A stretch of 64,000 nt of DNA from Kordiimonas gwangyangensis DSM 19435 = JCM 12864 (GCF_000375545.1 NZ_AQXF01000004.1:477692-541691); one strand, 5' to 3'. Counted from the first letter of the stretch, positions 51,328 to 60,572 are shown. Notes: a model not told the origin generated them from the letters alone. Numbers and translations are program-made.

Positions 51328-52882
51328 CAAGGAGCCCAAGTTTGGCTTGAAGCGGCTTGAGGTGCGTCTCGAAATTACGCCAGTTGCCAATGGAGCTAGT
51401 GTAGATGCGCTCGCGCACCTGTGCGGCGCTGGCGGTGGTGGAAGCTGCCTCAGATTTCTCTACCGCCGCCATGTCATCTGACCACTTCAGACCGCAATGC
51501 TCTGCCATGCGCTTGCCTTCTTCGGTGGGGGACTTGACCAATGCTTCATAGGAAACATCAAGAATATCACCCGGCATGATGGCATGCCAGTGCGCCATGA
51601 GCTTGGTATAGGCGCTGTAATACTCTGCGATATCATTGAGATCATAGGAGAAGAAATACGCCATATTGAACAGGGTCTTATAGACCGCGAAACAGGTATC
51701 CATCGGATCACGGACCAAATGGATGATCTTGGCGTTGGGCAGCGCCTTTTTAATGAGGCCGCAGTACAGGAAATTGAATGGCAGCTTGTCGATAAACCTG
51801 CCCTCTGCGCCCTTCATGCTACGCACGCGTTCCACATATATATCACCCATGCGGCTATAGTCGGCCTCAAGCGCAGCGGTCAGGGGGGATAGGCCCTTGC
51901 CGGAATTTTCAGCTATGTGGCGGTTGATCACCGTCCGCATGGCATCGCTGAAATCATTCAGTTCCCCCGCAGCGTAAACATTGTCCGCTCGTGAAAGCAT
52001 GCGTTCCGCAAGTGTGGTGCCTGTGCGCGGCATACCAACAATGAATATCGGCGCGGCATCATTTGAGCCCGCAGTAATAGCGTCAAAAGCCTCCTTGGTG
52101 AAAGCTGATGCGATATCGGCCATATTGGCTGTCTCGTCAGCGACCTGGTACCGCAGGTGCGAACGTTGAACCGAAGCACCACGAGATATGGCAGCAAACG
52201 CGTCGTCATAGCGGCCGACATCTTCACATTCTTTTGCGAGCGCGTAGGCGGTGCTCACTTCATCTTTCCAGACAAGATCCTGCGTGAGGACTTGCTCAAG
52301 CGCAGCGATGTGGTTGCTGGCTTCTGTTTGTGTCGCCAGTTTGGAGCGCAATAGCAGGGCTTCGCCGTGGTTCGGTACCAGTTTGAGGAATTGCTCAAGG
52401 GTGTCCGCCGCGCCATTAGTATCGCCGCAATAGTAGCGATTCTTGGCCAGTTCAAACAGAAACTGCGGGCTTGCGGCACCAATCGATTGTGCCTTGAGGA
52501 AAAAGGGCTCCGCGCCCTTTGGGTTATCGGCGCGCATGAAAACCTGTGCTGCCTGAAAATGGATGGCAGCGTCGTCATTCTTCAAAGTGGCCGCACGTTG
52601 GGCACTCTGCTGCGCTTCAATGCCACGTCTGAGAAGGAGAAGCACATTGGCTTTCATCAGGTGCAGCGCGGCAGCATTCCCGTCTTTTTCGAGCGCCTTT
52701 TCCACATGTGCCAGTGCCGCGGGAAAGTCTCCCTTTGCGGTGGCTACCTCACACGCGAAATAGCGAACAGGCGGCAGGTCGGGTTGCTGCGCCATCAGCG
52801 CCTGGCATACCTCTTCAGCCTTGTTCAGTTTTCTTTCTGCCAGAAATTGCTGACCGTGACGAATGAGCTGAAGCGCGTTCAT
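51320..52882 (-). CDS. TPR-sulfotransferase (first gene of pair)
   Basis: The protein has 520 residues. TPR-like helical repeats cover about 1-230. The sulfotransferase domain has PIFIVGMPRTGTTLAERML (PAPS loop, 283-290), FIDKLPFNFLYCGLIKKALP and HLVRDPMDTCFAVYKTLF (3'-phosphate binding). It is diverged from its neighbour but has the same architecture, which points to an old duplication. AGGG lies about eight bases before the ATG. It begins downstream of a terminator that closes the TonB receptor gene, so the pair probably has its own promoter. Confidence 0.85.
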   Translation of the reverse strand: MNALQLIRHGQQFLAERKLNKAEEVCQALMAQQPDLPPVRYFACEVATAKGDFPAALAHVEKALEKDGNAAALHLMKANVLLLLRRGIEAQQSAQRAATLKNDDAAIHFQAAQVFMRADNPKGAEPFFLKAQSIGAASPQFLFELAKNRYYCGDTNGAADTLEQFLKLVPNHGEALLLRSKLATQTEASNHIAALEQVLTQDLVWKDEVSTAYALAKECEDVGRYDDAFAAISRGASVQRSHLRYQVADETANMADIASAFTKEAFDAITAGSNDAAPIFIVGMPRTGTTLAERMLSRADNVYAAGELNDFSDAMRTVINRHIAENSGKGLSPLTAALEADYSRMGDIYVERVRSMKGAEGRFIDKLPFNFLYCGLIKKALPNAKIIHLVRDPMDTCFAVYKTLFNMAYFFSYDLNDIAEYYSAYTKLMAHWHAIMPGDILDVSYEALVKSPTEEGKRMAEHCGLKWSDDMAAVEKSEAASTTASAAQVRERIYTSSIGNWRNFETHLKPLQAKLGLLDG

Positions 52883-52971
52883 TGGATATCCCTATGCCAT
52901 GGTGTGGACTTGAATAATGCGGCCCTCGGGGCTGGCCTAAAGTAGGGCCAAAGGCTCGCGAAAAAAAGATT

Positions 52972-52998
52972 AAAAAAAGGCGGGCCGAAGCCCGCCTT
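52972..52998 (-). terminator. Intrinsic terminator after the first TonB-dependent receptor gene
   Basis: AAGGCGGGC and GCCCGCCTT (52977-52985, 52990-52998) with a four-base loop; on the - strand seven T follow. Confidence 0.9.
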
Positions 52999-53020
52999 CC
53001 GTTCAGGTCTAATCAGATGA

Positions 53021-55831
53021 TTAGAACTTAACTTGTACGTTTGCGTGGAGGTAACGACCCAGCGTGTCGTAGTAACCAGCGAACGTGTTAGCGTTCGTGG
53101 AGAAGTTACCACCAACCAGCGGAGGCTCTTTGTCGAAGATGTTGTTCACACCAACGAGGAAGCCAACGTTCTCGTTCACGTCAAACGACGCTTTGAGGTC
53201 GAAGTAGGACTGAGCAGCAATGTGATCGTCTACGCCGCCGTTGTCGAGACCGCCAACGCTACCGAAGTAACGCCACTTAGCGGACACGCTCCAGAAGCTG
53301 TCAGGCGTGAAGCTGACAGTCATCGTGTGACGCCACACTGGCTGAGCGAAACAGCCGTTCGAGGTGTAGTCGTCTACGCAATCATACTCGTCGTCTTCGA
53401 GGCCGCCAACCGGATCAACCTCTTTCTTAAGCATGTACGTGCCCTGGATCTTCGCACCGAGCGTACCAGCACCGAGGTCCGTTACGTAGTCAGCTGCCAC
53501 GTCGATACCTTGGAGGTGCTGACCACCGGTGTTGATCAGCGTACCAGTTACATAACCGGTGTTGCCGAGCCACAGGCTGCCGCCGTTACCACGGTTTACA
53601 AGGCTACAGAATTCAGCTTGGCCGGTAAGACCGCACTGACGTACTGCGATTTCCGGATCGATGTTCGCAATTGCGTCGTTCAGGGTGATGTCCCAGAAGT
53701 CAACACGCATTTGCAGACCAGCAACCGGGTTAGCGATTACGCCGAAGGTCCAGGAGTCTGCTTTTTCAGGAGCAAGGTCCGGGTTACCACCGAAGTTACC
53801 GTTGTACTGGCTAGCAGGGCTGAGCGTGATGTTGCCGTACTGAGCAGCCGTTACACCAGTGTTCGCACACTGAGCAGCGGTCAGTTCAGGGGTTGTACCC
53901 GCACACGGGTCAACACCGCCCCAGAGGCCACGGCTCTGCGGGGAGAACAGCTCGTTTACGTTTGCAGCACGAACTGCGCGGTTGTAGCTACCAACGAACT
54001 TGATCTCGTCGATCGGGTTCCAGGAGAGAGCCACTTTGTAGGTCTCTGCGCCGCCCGAGGTGTTGTAGTCAGAGTAACGACCACCGAGTTCGAGTTCGAA
54101 AGCTGCCGGCAGCGGAACGATAAGCTCGCCGAAGATTTCTTTCACGTTGTAGGAACCGGATACGGACGGGGTCGGGCCACCTTGACCAAGGAGCTGACCT
54201 TCTTCGTAAACGGTGTCAGCATTCAGGTCGAATACTTCTTTGCGGTATTCAACACCAAGCACTGCCTGGATCGTGTCTTCTGCGCCCGGGAACGTAGCGC
54301 CGAGGTCGCCCGTTACGTATGCGTTGAAGATGTATTCTTTGGTGATACCTTCGAGGATCGCAGTACCGGTAAGACCAGCTGCTTGCTCAGGCGTAATACC
54401 TTGGTAGGTGAATACGTCATAAGCTTCGTCTTCGAGAGCCGTCAGAATGTTCGGGCCGAAGAAGTCGTTTACGTAGGTCGACGAGAAGCTCGTGGAACCG
54501 TACTGAACGGACGCATCGTAGGACCAAGTGTCAGTGATATCGCCAGCAACACCCGTTACGATACGGAATGCGTTGTGGTTGATGATGTTCGCACGTGGGC
54601 CACCTTCGGTGTTACGCTTACCGATGTAAACCGAGAATTGCTCACCAGGCTGTACGCCATACTCAGAGGTCAGCCAAGCGCGCTGTGCGTCGTTCAGAAG
54701 ACCAGATTCGTAAGGAAGGTTGTACTGCTCAGCGAAGAACGTACCGGACTCAGCGATCTGAGCGTCGGTGCGGTCACGCATGAAGCTAACTTCCATGTAC
54801 GGACGAGCATGTTCGTTGATTTCGTAGTCGATGAACGCACCGAACGTCCAGCGCTCATCAGGGCGCATGAAGTGGTTTACTGGAGCGTAGTTGTATACGT
54901 TCGACGAACCGTCAACAAAGTTGCTGTTCGAATCAAGCGTCCAACGGTTTGCGAAGTCGATGTCGTTGAAGCCGCCGAGGTAGAAGTTCGGAACTTCAGC
55001 GTTACCGGAACCACCGCACGAGGTGCCCGAACCGCTCAGAGCACACGAGGAGTAGTCGCGGTCTGCTTGGAGGAATTCCTCAACTTTACGCCAGGTAGCG
55101 TAAACGGTTGCGTGGCCGTTGCCGTCAGCAAATTCGCCGCCCATTACAACGTCAACGTTGTAAGCAACGCCGTCGATGCCGTTCGAACCTTCAGGATATT
55201 CAAAGCCTTTTGCATCCATCAGGCCCTGGATGTAGTCGTTACGGTTGTTGTGCTGGTAACCGGAGATGCCAGCGTTGATTTCGATACCTTCGAAATCGTC
55301 TTTCATCACGAAGTTCACAACACCTGCCACAGCGTCAGCACCGTAGGTAGCCGAAGCACCACCGGTGATAACTTCTGCACGCTCAACGAGAGCAGCAGGG
55401 ATCTGGTTGATGTCAGGAGCCTGGCTCAGACCACCTGGCTGGAGGCGACGACCGTTTACGAGAACGAGCGTACGCTGCGTACCCATACCACGAAGGTCGA
55501 GCGTTGCGGTACCGGAAGCACCGTTGGAGATGAACGACGTTTGCGCAGCTTCGATCTGCGGCAGGCTGTTCATCATGTCCTCAACCCGGGTGAAACCGGA
55601 GAGCTGAATATCAGCGCTCGATGTCACGGAGATCGGGCTAGCACTGGTGAAGTCTTTACGTACGATACGGGAACCGGTTACGACCACTTCTTCAAGGTCG
55701 AATTCTTCGGTGGTGTCCGCATCTTGTGCGGACGCACCCGTTACACCTGCACCCAGCGCGAAGCTGGCGAGGAGGGTAGCGGCGCTGCCCATCAGGGCAG
55801 TACGACGCAGTTTCTTGAGTTCCTTAGACAC
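53021..55831 (-). CDS. TonB-dependent receptor 1
   Basis: The protein has 936 residues. A signal peptide ends near GASAQ (about residue 36). The short acidic linker holds a TonB-box-like stretch, FDLEEVVVTGSR. The plug domain (about 60-180) includes GTQRTLVLVNGRRL and GGASATYGADAVAGVVNFV. The 22-strand barrel fills the rest, ending in a C-terminal Phe (ANVQVKF) as outer-membrane proteins do. It imports a ligand across the outer membrane with TonB energy; the ligand is unknown. The start is GTG with GAGG about nine bases upstream. Codon use is very biased, suggesting high expression. Confidence 0.95.
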   Translation of the reverse strand: MSKELKKLRRTALMGSAATLLASFALGAGVTGASAQDADTTEEFDLEEVVVTGSRIVRKDFTSASPISVTSSADIQLSGFTRVEDMMNSLPQIEAAQTSFISNGASGTATLDLRGMGTQRTLVLVNGRRLQPGGLSQAPDINQIPAALVERAEVITGGASATYGADAVAGVVNFVMKDDFEGIEINAGISGYQHNNRNDYIQGLMDAKGFEYPEGSNGIDGVAYNVDVVMGGEFADGNGHATVYATWRKVEEFLQADRDYSSCALSGSGTSCGGSGNAEVPNFYLGGFNDIDFANRWTLDSNSNFVDGSSNVYNYAPVNHFMRPDERWTFGAFIDYEINEHARPYMEVSFMRDRTDAQIAESGTFFAEQYNLPYESGLLNDAQRAWLTSEYGVQPGEQFSVYIGKRNTEGGPRANIINHNAFRIVTGVAGDITDTWSYDASVQYGSTSFSSTYVNDFFGPNILTALEDEAYDVFTYQGITPEQAAGLTGTAILEGITKEYIFNAYVTGDLGATFPGAEDTIQAVLGVEYRKEVFDLNADTVYEEGQLLGQGGPTPSVSGSYNVKEIFGELIVPLPAAFELELGGRYSDYNTSGGAETYKVALSWNPIDEIKFVGSYNRAVRAANVNELFSPQSRGLWGGVDPCAGTTPELTAAQCANTGVTAAQYGNITLSPASQYNGNFGGNPDLAPEKADSWTFGVIANPVAGLQMRVDFWDITLNDAIANIDPEIAVRQCGLTGQAEFCSLVNRGNGGSLWLGNTGYVTGTLINTGGQHLQGIDVAADYVTDLGAGTLGAKIQGTYMLKKEVDPVGGLEDDEYDCVDDYTSNGCFAQPVWRHTMTVSFTPDSFWSVSAKWRYFGSVGGLDNGGVDDHIAAQSYFDLKASFDVNENVGFLVGVNNIFDKEPPLVGGNFSTNANTFAGYYDTLGRYLHANVQVKF

Positions 55832-56009
55832 TCTGCGTTTCCTCTTCTCTATTATTGCTTTCCAAGCACTCGGAATTCGCGGAAAATTTTAACCGCACAT
55901 AAGGTCTAGCCAGATTCTGTCCGGGAGCGACACAAAAGTTTAACGTTCAGGACGGTTGAGCTAATGTATTAAACGAACGGTGTGTTATTTGCGCCACAGA
56001 TATAAACCA

Positions 56010-56042
56010 TAGATTATTAAAGGGAAAACAGTGAGGTTTTCC
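56010..56042 (-). terminator. Weak hairpin after the Sel1-hydroxylase gene
   Basis: GGAAAAC and GTTTTCC (56023-56029, 56036-56042) form a 7-base stem; on the - strand CTTTAATAAT follows. It lies about 60 bases past the gene end and may end the receptor 2 operon. The 269-base gap before receptor 1 also contains AT-rich promoter-like sequence but no gene. Confidence 0.35.
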
Positions 56043-56100
56043 GGGGGTGTGGCGGACTTGCGCGGTTTATACCCATGGTGTGGAGGGGGGCTTTGAAGCC

Positions 56101-57363
56101 CTAAAGTGGCAAGGCTGCCTCACGGGTCCATTTGGACAGAATCCACTTGATGCCACTGGTCGGTGGCTCTCCTGAATGCAGGCTCTGAAGGTCAGGGTTG
56201 CCGTCCATGCCGATATTTGCAAATGCAACAAGATCGCCGGGTGCGCCGCGGAACGAGGTATCGGCCTTGTGGAAGCGCGTGTGACCACTTTCATAATCGT
56301 CGTTCAGATATACAAGTGCGGTCTTGGCTCGTTGGCCTGCTTCCTTGAGGTGTGGCATGTGAGCTGGAAACTGTGGATCAAAGAAGTCGTAATGCGGTGC
56401 GTAGGTCTGGTCTTCTTTATATTGTAATAGAGACAGGGGATCGCCGTGCCCTCTTTTATGCCCCAATGCCTTCATGATTCGCGCATCAACGGACAGCGTT
56501 ACGAGATCTGCCTCCAACAGCCTGAAGTTCGCGAAGCTATTGCTACGGCTGGGATCAATAATCTCCCCAGCATCTGAGTCATGAACTGTGGCGGGTGCGA
56601 GAAAGCGCAGTCCCCGCATGACCAAGTAGTCGCATAGATGGCGAGCAAGAAAACCGACCGCAGTGTCGACTTGGGGCGAGGTAAGAAATGGTGTTAAGGG
56701 CGGCAGAGGCGCCTCATGTGGCAGAAGGACAAGTCGCTTCATATCTGCCCAGGGAATACGAATGTCGGATACCGGCGCGGAGGGGCGAATCATTTTCTCC
56801 CCCGCAAATTTCTGTAAACGCAGCATTGCAGGCTCCAGGCCATGCGCCGCAGCCTCAGCTATCCAGCCGATACCCCGCTTGCGTGTTGTTTCATTCGCGT
56901 CCGTACACATATCTGTGCCGAGCAGGAACTGTGCGGCCGCATCGCCGGTTTGAGCTGCAGCACTATATAGTGTGCGTCGGATAGGTGTCAGCCGTGGGAG
57001 TGGGCGCAGAAGCACGCCAAGGGCAACACCAGCGTCGGCATCACCTGATTTGGCCAAGCGGACCAAACTGGCTACTGCCTTATCCCAATCGCCTGCAAGG
57101 GCGTGGAGGTTAATCATTAGATGGGCAGCAGTGGCATCGCCAGCTTGTGCGGCCAAGGATATCTGTGCGTTGCCTTGGGCGAAATCATTGGGGACGTTCC
57201 TGCCTTTGAGAAGCCAAAGGCCATGCTGCGTCAGCGCGGGCGCATAGCCGCTTGCCGCTGCGCGCTCAATCCAAACCCTTGCACCTGCTGCGTCGCCGAG
57301 GACATCAAGGTCCTGTGCGTATGCGAGCATTGCTGGCGGGGTTGCGGGCTGGGGAGCGTCCAT
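56101..57363 (-). CDS. Sel1-like repeat protein with prolyl-4-hydroxylase-type 2OG-Fe(II) domain
   Basis: The protein has 420 residues from the ATG at 57363; the longer frame begins at a TTG inside a hairpin. Sel1/TPR-like repeats (about 15-185, repeated Ala-Gly-Asp-Ala patterns) precede a prolyl-4-hydroxylase-like domain (about 225-420). Its iron and 2-oxoglutarate ligands are clear: His324 and Asp326 in HYDFFDP, His396 in SLHSGEPP and Lys406 in SGIKWILSKW. It would hydroxylate a prolyl or similar residue in a protein partner. It lies 80 bases after receptor 2, with no strong terminator between, so co-transcription is likely. Confidence 0.82.
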   Translation of the reverse strand: MDAPQPATPPAMLAYAQDLDVLGDAAGARVWIERAAASGYAPALTQHGLWLLKGRNVPNDFAQGNAQISLAAQAGDATAAHLMINLHALAGDWDKAVASLVRLAKSGDADAGVALGVLLRPLPRLTPIRRTLYSAAAQTGDAAAQFLLGTDMCTDANETTRKRGIGWIAEAAAHGLEPAMLRLQKFAGEKMIRPSAPVSDIRIPWADMKRLVLLPHEAPLPPLTPFLTSPQVDTAVGFLARHLCDYLVMRGLRFLAPATVHDSDAGEIIDPSRSNSFANFRLLEADLVTLSVDARIMKALGHKRGHGDPLSLLQYKEDQTYAPHYDFFDPQFPAHMPHLKEAGQRAKTALVYLNDDYESGHTRFHKADTSFRGAPGDLVAFANIGMDGNPDLQSLHSGEPPTSGIKWILSKWTREAALPL

Positions 57364-57392
57364 GGCGATCAGTGTCCTTGGCTGAAATGCTG

Positions 57393-57416
57393 ACGCCGGG
57401 CTCGTGGGCCCGGCGT
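57393..57416 (-). repeat. Perfect hairpin between receptor 2 and the hydroxylase gene
   Basis: ACGCCGGGC and GCCCGGCGT flank a six-base loop. No T tract follows on the - strand, so it is probably an mRNA-processing or stability element that lowers expression of the hydroxylase relative to the receptor, rather than a full terminator. Confidence 0.55.
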
Positions 57417-57443
57417 GCAATCTCTAACAGGTTTTCCGGTGCC

Positions 57444-60257
57444 TTAGAAGTTGGCGCGGAAACCGAAGGTGAAGCGGCGGCCCACAACGTCGTAGGTGCC
57501 GGCATCCGTGTTCAGCTGACCAGCTACGCCACGGCCCATGATCGGCGCCTTCTTGTTGAAGACGTTATCCACGTTGGTGAACAGCGACAGGTTCTCGCTC
57601 AGTGCATAGCGCAGGCCAAGGTCGAAGTAGTTCACAGCCGGGATTTCCGGAACAAGGGTTTCTTCACGCGGTTTGGTGCCGAAAGCTACACGCTCGTCGG
57701 TGACGCCGCCGATGTAACGGTGACGGACAGACGCTGTGAAGTCCTCGATCGAGTAGGTCAGGCGCGTGTTAAAGGCCCATTTCGGGTTAGCGCGGCCACA
57801 GATCGTACGAACGCCGATCAAGCCTACGCAGTCGTTAGCCTCAACAAACGGGCTACCTTGGGTAACACCTTCGAGGAACCGGGTACCAAGTACGCGGAGG
57901 TCGAAGTTGCCGCCAAGAGCATCGAAGTTATAGGCTGCCGAGAAGTCCACACCCTTCGCAGTGAAGCGAGCGATGTTTTCGTTCAGAAGCGGAACTTTCT
58001 CAAGCTGACCATCCGCACGGCGGGTCGAAAGCGCCTGACAGTATTTGTCGTTCAGGTCGAGAACCTGGTTACAAGCGTCAAGCGTGCCCTGCAGGCCGCC
58101 ACCAAGCGCCGCGATCGCGTCGTCTACTACGATGCTGTAGTAGTCAACGGTCACGGTCAGGCCTGGAACGGCTTCCGGCGTTACAATCGCACCAACAGAC
58201 CAAGTGGTTGACGTTTCTTCATAGAGGTCAGGGTTACCGCCGAGGAGAACCTCGATCTGAGCATCCTGCTGCTGGAAGGTATCAATCTGGTCAGCTGGAA
58301 CGCCAAGCTGGAGACAGAAGTCACGCTCGGCTGCCGTACGGTCAGACGTTGCGTTACAGAAGTCAGTACCACCTGGGAAGCTGTTGGAAGCGCCTAGGAA
58401 CAGCTCGTTCACGTTCGGTGCACGCACCGCACGCTGATAGAGACCGCGGAACTTGAGGTCTGCGAACGGACGCCATTCACCACCGATCTTGTAAGAGGTC
58501 ACGCCGCCAGCTGTCGAATAGTCGGAGAAGCGGATACCGGCTTCGATGCCGAGGTATTCTGCACCTGCAACACCCGAAAGAATCGGAATGACTGTCTCAA
58601 GGTAAACTTCTTTAACATCGAAGTCGCCCTTCGTCGGTTGGCCAGCGTTAAAGCCGTCCACGTCACCGGTAGCGAGGAATGTATCCGGCTGGGTCTCAGC
58701 CTTTTCCTTGCGGTATTCCACACCAGCTGCGAAGCCAAGGTCACCTGCAGGCAGCTCGATGAGCGAACCTGCGATCGTTGCACCAACTTGCTGTTGGGAA
58801 ACGATCGTAACGTTGGTGGCTGCAATCTTGAGGTAATTGATCATTTCCTCAGTCATGTTGCCTTCGCCGAACGGATTCAGAACCACACAACCGTTGTCAG
58901 GGTTGAGACACTGTGTCGGGTCGTTCGGGTCAACCATCATGCCAGCGCGGAAGCGCGAGATTACGATGTTGCCGTCCTGGCGTTGGGTCTGTTCTGCCTT
59001 GCCGTAGTTATAGAAGACTTCCCAGTTCATGCCGTTGTCGAGGTCGCCGTTAAAGCCGAGGACATAACGGTGCATCTTGTTGTTGTCGATGTTCAGGCGC
59101 GGGCCTGCTTCGAGCATACGGCGGTTGATCGTCAGTTGGACAACCTGGTCGCCGTCGGTGTCGCGGGTTGCGAACAGATTACGCAGAGCCGTGGACATGT
59201 AGGGGTTGCGCAGGTCGATATCGACGTTGGCTTCCGAGAACGGCGTTGCTGCAAGCTGTGCTTCGATGCGGTTGTTTGCATACATCATCTCGGCGAACAT
59301 GTTGATGCCTTCGGTGATCTGGTAGTTACCGAGGGCGCTCACGGAAACGCGGTCCAGCGGAAGCTGGAGGTTGTTTACCGGCGCAAAGTTGTAAGCGTGC
59401 TGCGAACCGTCATAGGCAACAGGGTTGCCATTGTCGTCCACGAGGAAGTTGAAGCCGCCGGAGCCGCTGAAACGACCCTGCGGGATCGAGGAACTGCCGC
59501 CCGGCAGGAAGATCGGGTTACCGTTGTCGTCAAGGAATTCGTCCAGCTGCACTGCAGCGAAGTCACGGTCGCCCGCAAGCGTTTGAGCGCGCTTGAGGTA
59601 GTTACCATAAATGACCACGTTACCACGGCCGTCAGCAAAGTTACCGCCCATGGTGAAGTCAACGTTGTAACGCTCCGAATCGCCCTCTTGGCTCAGGCCG
59701 TACTGGCCGTTCACCTGAACGCCTTCAAAATCGTCCTTGAGGATGAAGTTCACAACACCGGCCATAGCGTCGGAGCCGTAAACGGCAGACGCACCACCGG
59801 TCACAACTTCAACCTGCTTCACAAGCGCGGGCGGAATGTTGTTCAGGTCAACCACGCCGTTTGCGCCGGTGCCAACCATACGGCGGCCGTTCAGCAGCAC
59901 GAGGGTGCGCTGGGTGCCGAGGTTGCGAAGGTTTACGTTCGCTTGGCCGTTGCCTGGGTTGTTGGTGGTTGGGCCGTTACTGGATGCTGTTTGCGGCAGG
60001 CTATCCAGAACACGGTCAACTTCCACGAAGGCACCGACAGCGATCTCTTCAGACGAGATCACGTTTACAGGGCTGTTGGCGATAAGGTCTTTCCGCGGGA
60101 TACGCGAACCGGTTACCACCACCTCTTCGAATTCAGCTTCGGCATCCTGGCTTTCCTGCGCATATGCCCCCGCTGTGGTGAAAGCCATGGCCGCGAGCAC
60201 GGAAGCCGTGCTTGCCATCAGGCCAGCCTTCAGGGTCTTACCCTTATATTCAGTCAT
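57444..60257 (-). CDS. TonB-dependent receptor 2
   Basis: The protein has 937 residues. A signal peptide ends near GAYAQ (about residue 34). The TonB-box-like EFEEVVVTGSRIPRKD is followed by the plug domain (about 55-175) with GTQRTLVLLNGRRM and GGASAVYGSDAMAGVVNF, then the barrel ending in FGFRANF with C-terminal Phe. It is paralogous to receptor 1 in the plug but has different extracellular loops. A perfect ribosome binding site (GGGAGGAG) lies eight bases before the ATG, so translation should be strong. An AT-rich upstream region holds a Fur-like dyad. The ligand is unknown. Confidence 0.95.
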   Translation of the reverse strand: MTEYKGKTLKAGLMASTASVLAAMAFTTAGAYAQESQDAEAEFEEVVVTGSRIPRKDLIANSPVNVISSEEIAVGAFVEVDRVLDSLPQTASSNGPTTNNPGNGQANVNLRNLGTQRTLVLLNGRRMVGTGANGVVDLNNIPPALVKQVEVVTGGASAVYGSDAMAGVVNFILKDDFEGVQVNGQYGLSQEGDSERYNVDFTMGGNFADGRGNVVIYGNYLKRAQTLAGDRDFAAVQLDEFLDDNGNPIFLPGGSSSIPQGRFSGSGGFNFLVDDNGNPVAYDGSQHAYNFAPVNNLQLPLDRVSVSALGNYQITEGINMFAEMMYANNRIEAQLAATPFSEANVDIDLRNPYMSTALRNLFATRDTDGDQVVQLTINRRMLEAGPRLNIDNNKMHRYVLGFNGDLDNGMNWEVFYNYGKAEQTQRQDGNIVISRFRAGMMVDPNDPTQCLNPDNGCVVLNPFGEGNMTEEMINYLKIAATNVTIVSQQQVGATIAGSLIELPAGDLGFAAGVEYRKEKAETQPDTFLATGDVDGFNAGQPTKGDFDVKEVYLETVIPILSGVAGAEYLGIEAGIRFSDYSTAGGVTSYKIGGEWRPFADLKFRGLYQRAVRAPNVNELFLGASNSFPGGTDFCNATSDRTAAERDFCLQLGVPADQIDTFQQQDAQIEVLLGGNPDLYEETSTTWSVGAIVTPEAVPGLTVTVDYYSIVVDDAIAALGGGLQGTLDACNQVLDLNDKYCQALSTRRADGQLEKVPLLNENIARFTAKGVDFSAAYNFDALGGNFDLRVLGTRFLEGVTQGSPFVEANDCVGLIGVRTICGRANPKWAFNTRLTYSIEDFTASVRHRYIGGVTDERVAFGTKPREETLVPEIPAVNYFDLGLRYALSENLSLFTNVDNVFNKKAPIMGRGVAGQLNTDAGTYDVVGRRFTFGFRANF

Positions 60258-60329
60258 TATATTCTCCTCCCAGTGAGAACTGTTGGTCCTAACAAGGAGT
60301 CAATGACGAACGATCTGTCACAATAAATA

Positions 60330-60350
60330 AATAAATGTTTATCATTTATT
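60330..60350 (-). promoter_or_regulatory. Fur-box-like dyad upstream of receptor 2
   Basis: AATAAATG-TTTAT-CATTTATT is a perfect 8-base inverted repeat with a five-base centre, about 75 bases before the start. The AATG-n5-CATT core agrees with the classic Fur box. The 380-base gap here (60258-60637) also has a run of AATA repeats, two ACAGGTG copies (60499, 60563) with one CACCTGT (60534), and the terminator of the next gene. I see no gene in it. Confidence 0.4.
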
Positions 60351-60572
60351 GGTGGTTATATAACTAAGACTTCTCTTTTGTGTGCCAAATAAAACACATG
60401 AAAAAGTTATAGATTATTTACTTAGTTTATATTTTTGTTTCCAAAGTTTATATATTTATAACTTTTATGCTTGGGAGGCTGTGCCTTGCTGCCGTTGCAC
60501 AGGTGCCGCGCACTCGGCGCACACATGTTTGCACACCTGTCTGCGACGGTTTGGAGCTGTAAACAGGTGGAT

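Noticed and set aside
53033..55909. A 958-codon open frame on the + strand opposite TonB receptor 1
   Set aside because: Its translation has no recognisable domain, signal peptide or normal composition, and it mirrors a convincing receptor gene. Openness is explained by codon bias.
58638..60326. A 562-codon + strand frame opposite TonB receptor 2
   Set aside because: Same explanation as for receptor 1; no domain or ribosome binding site.
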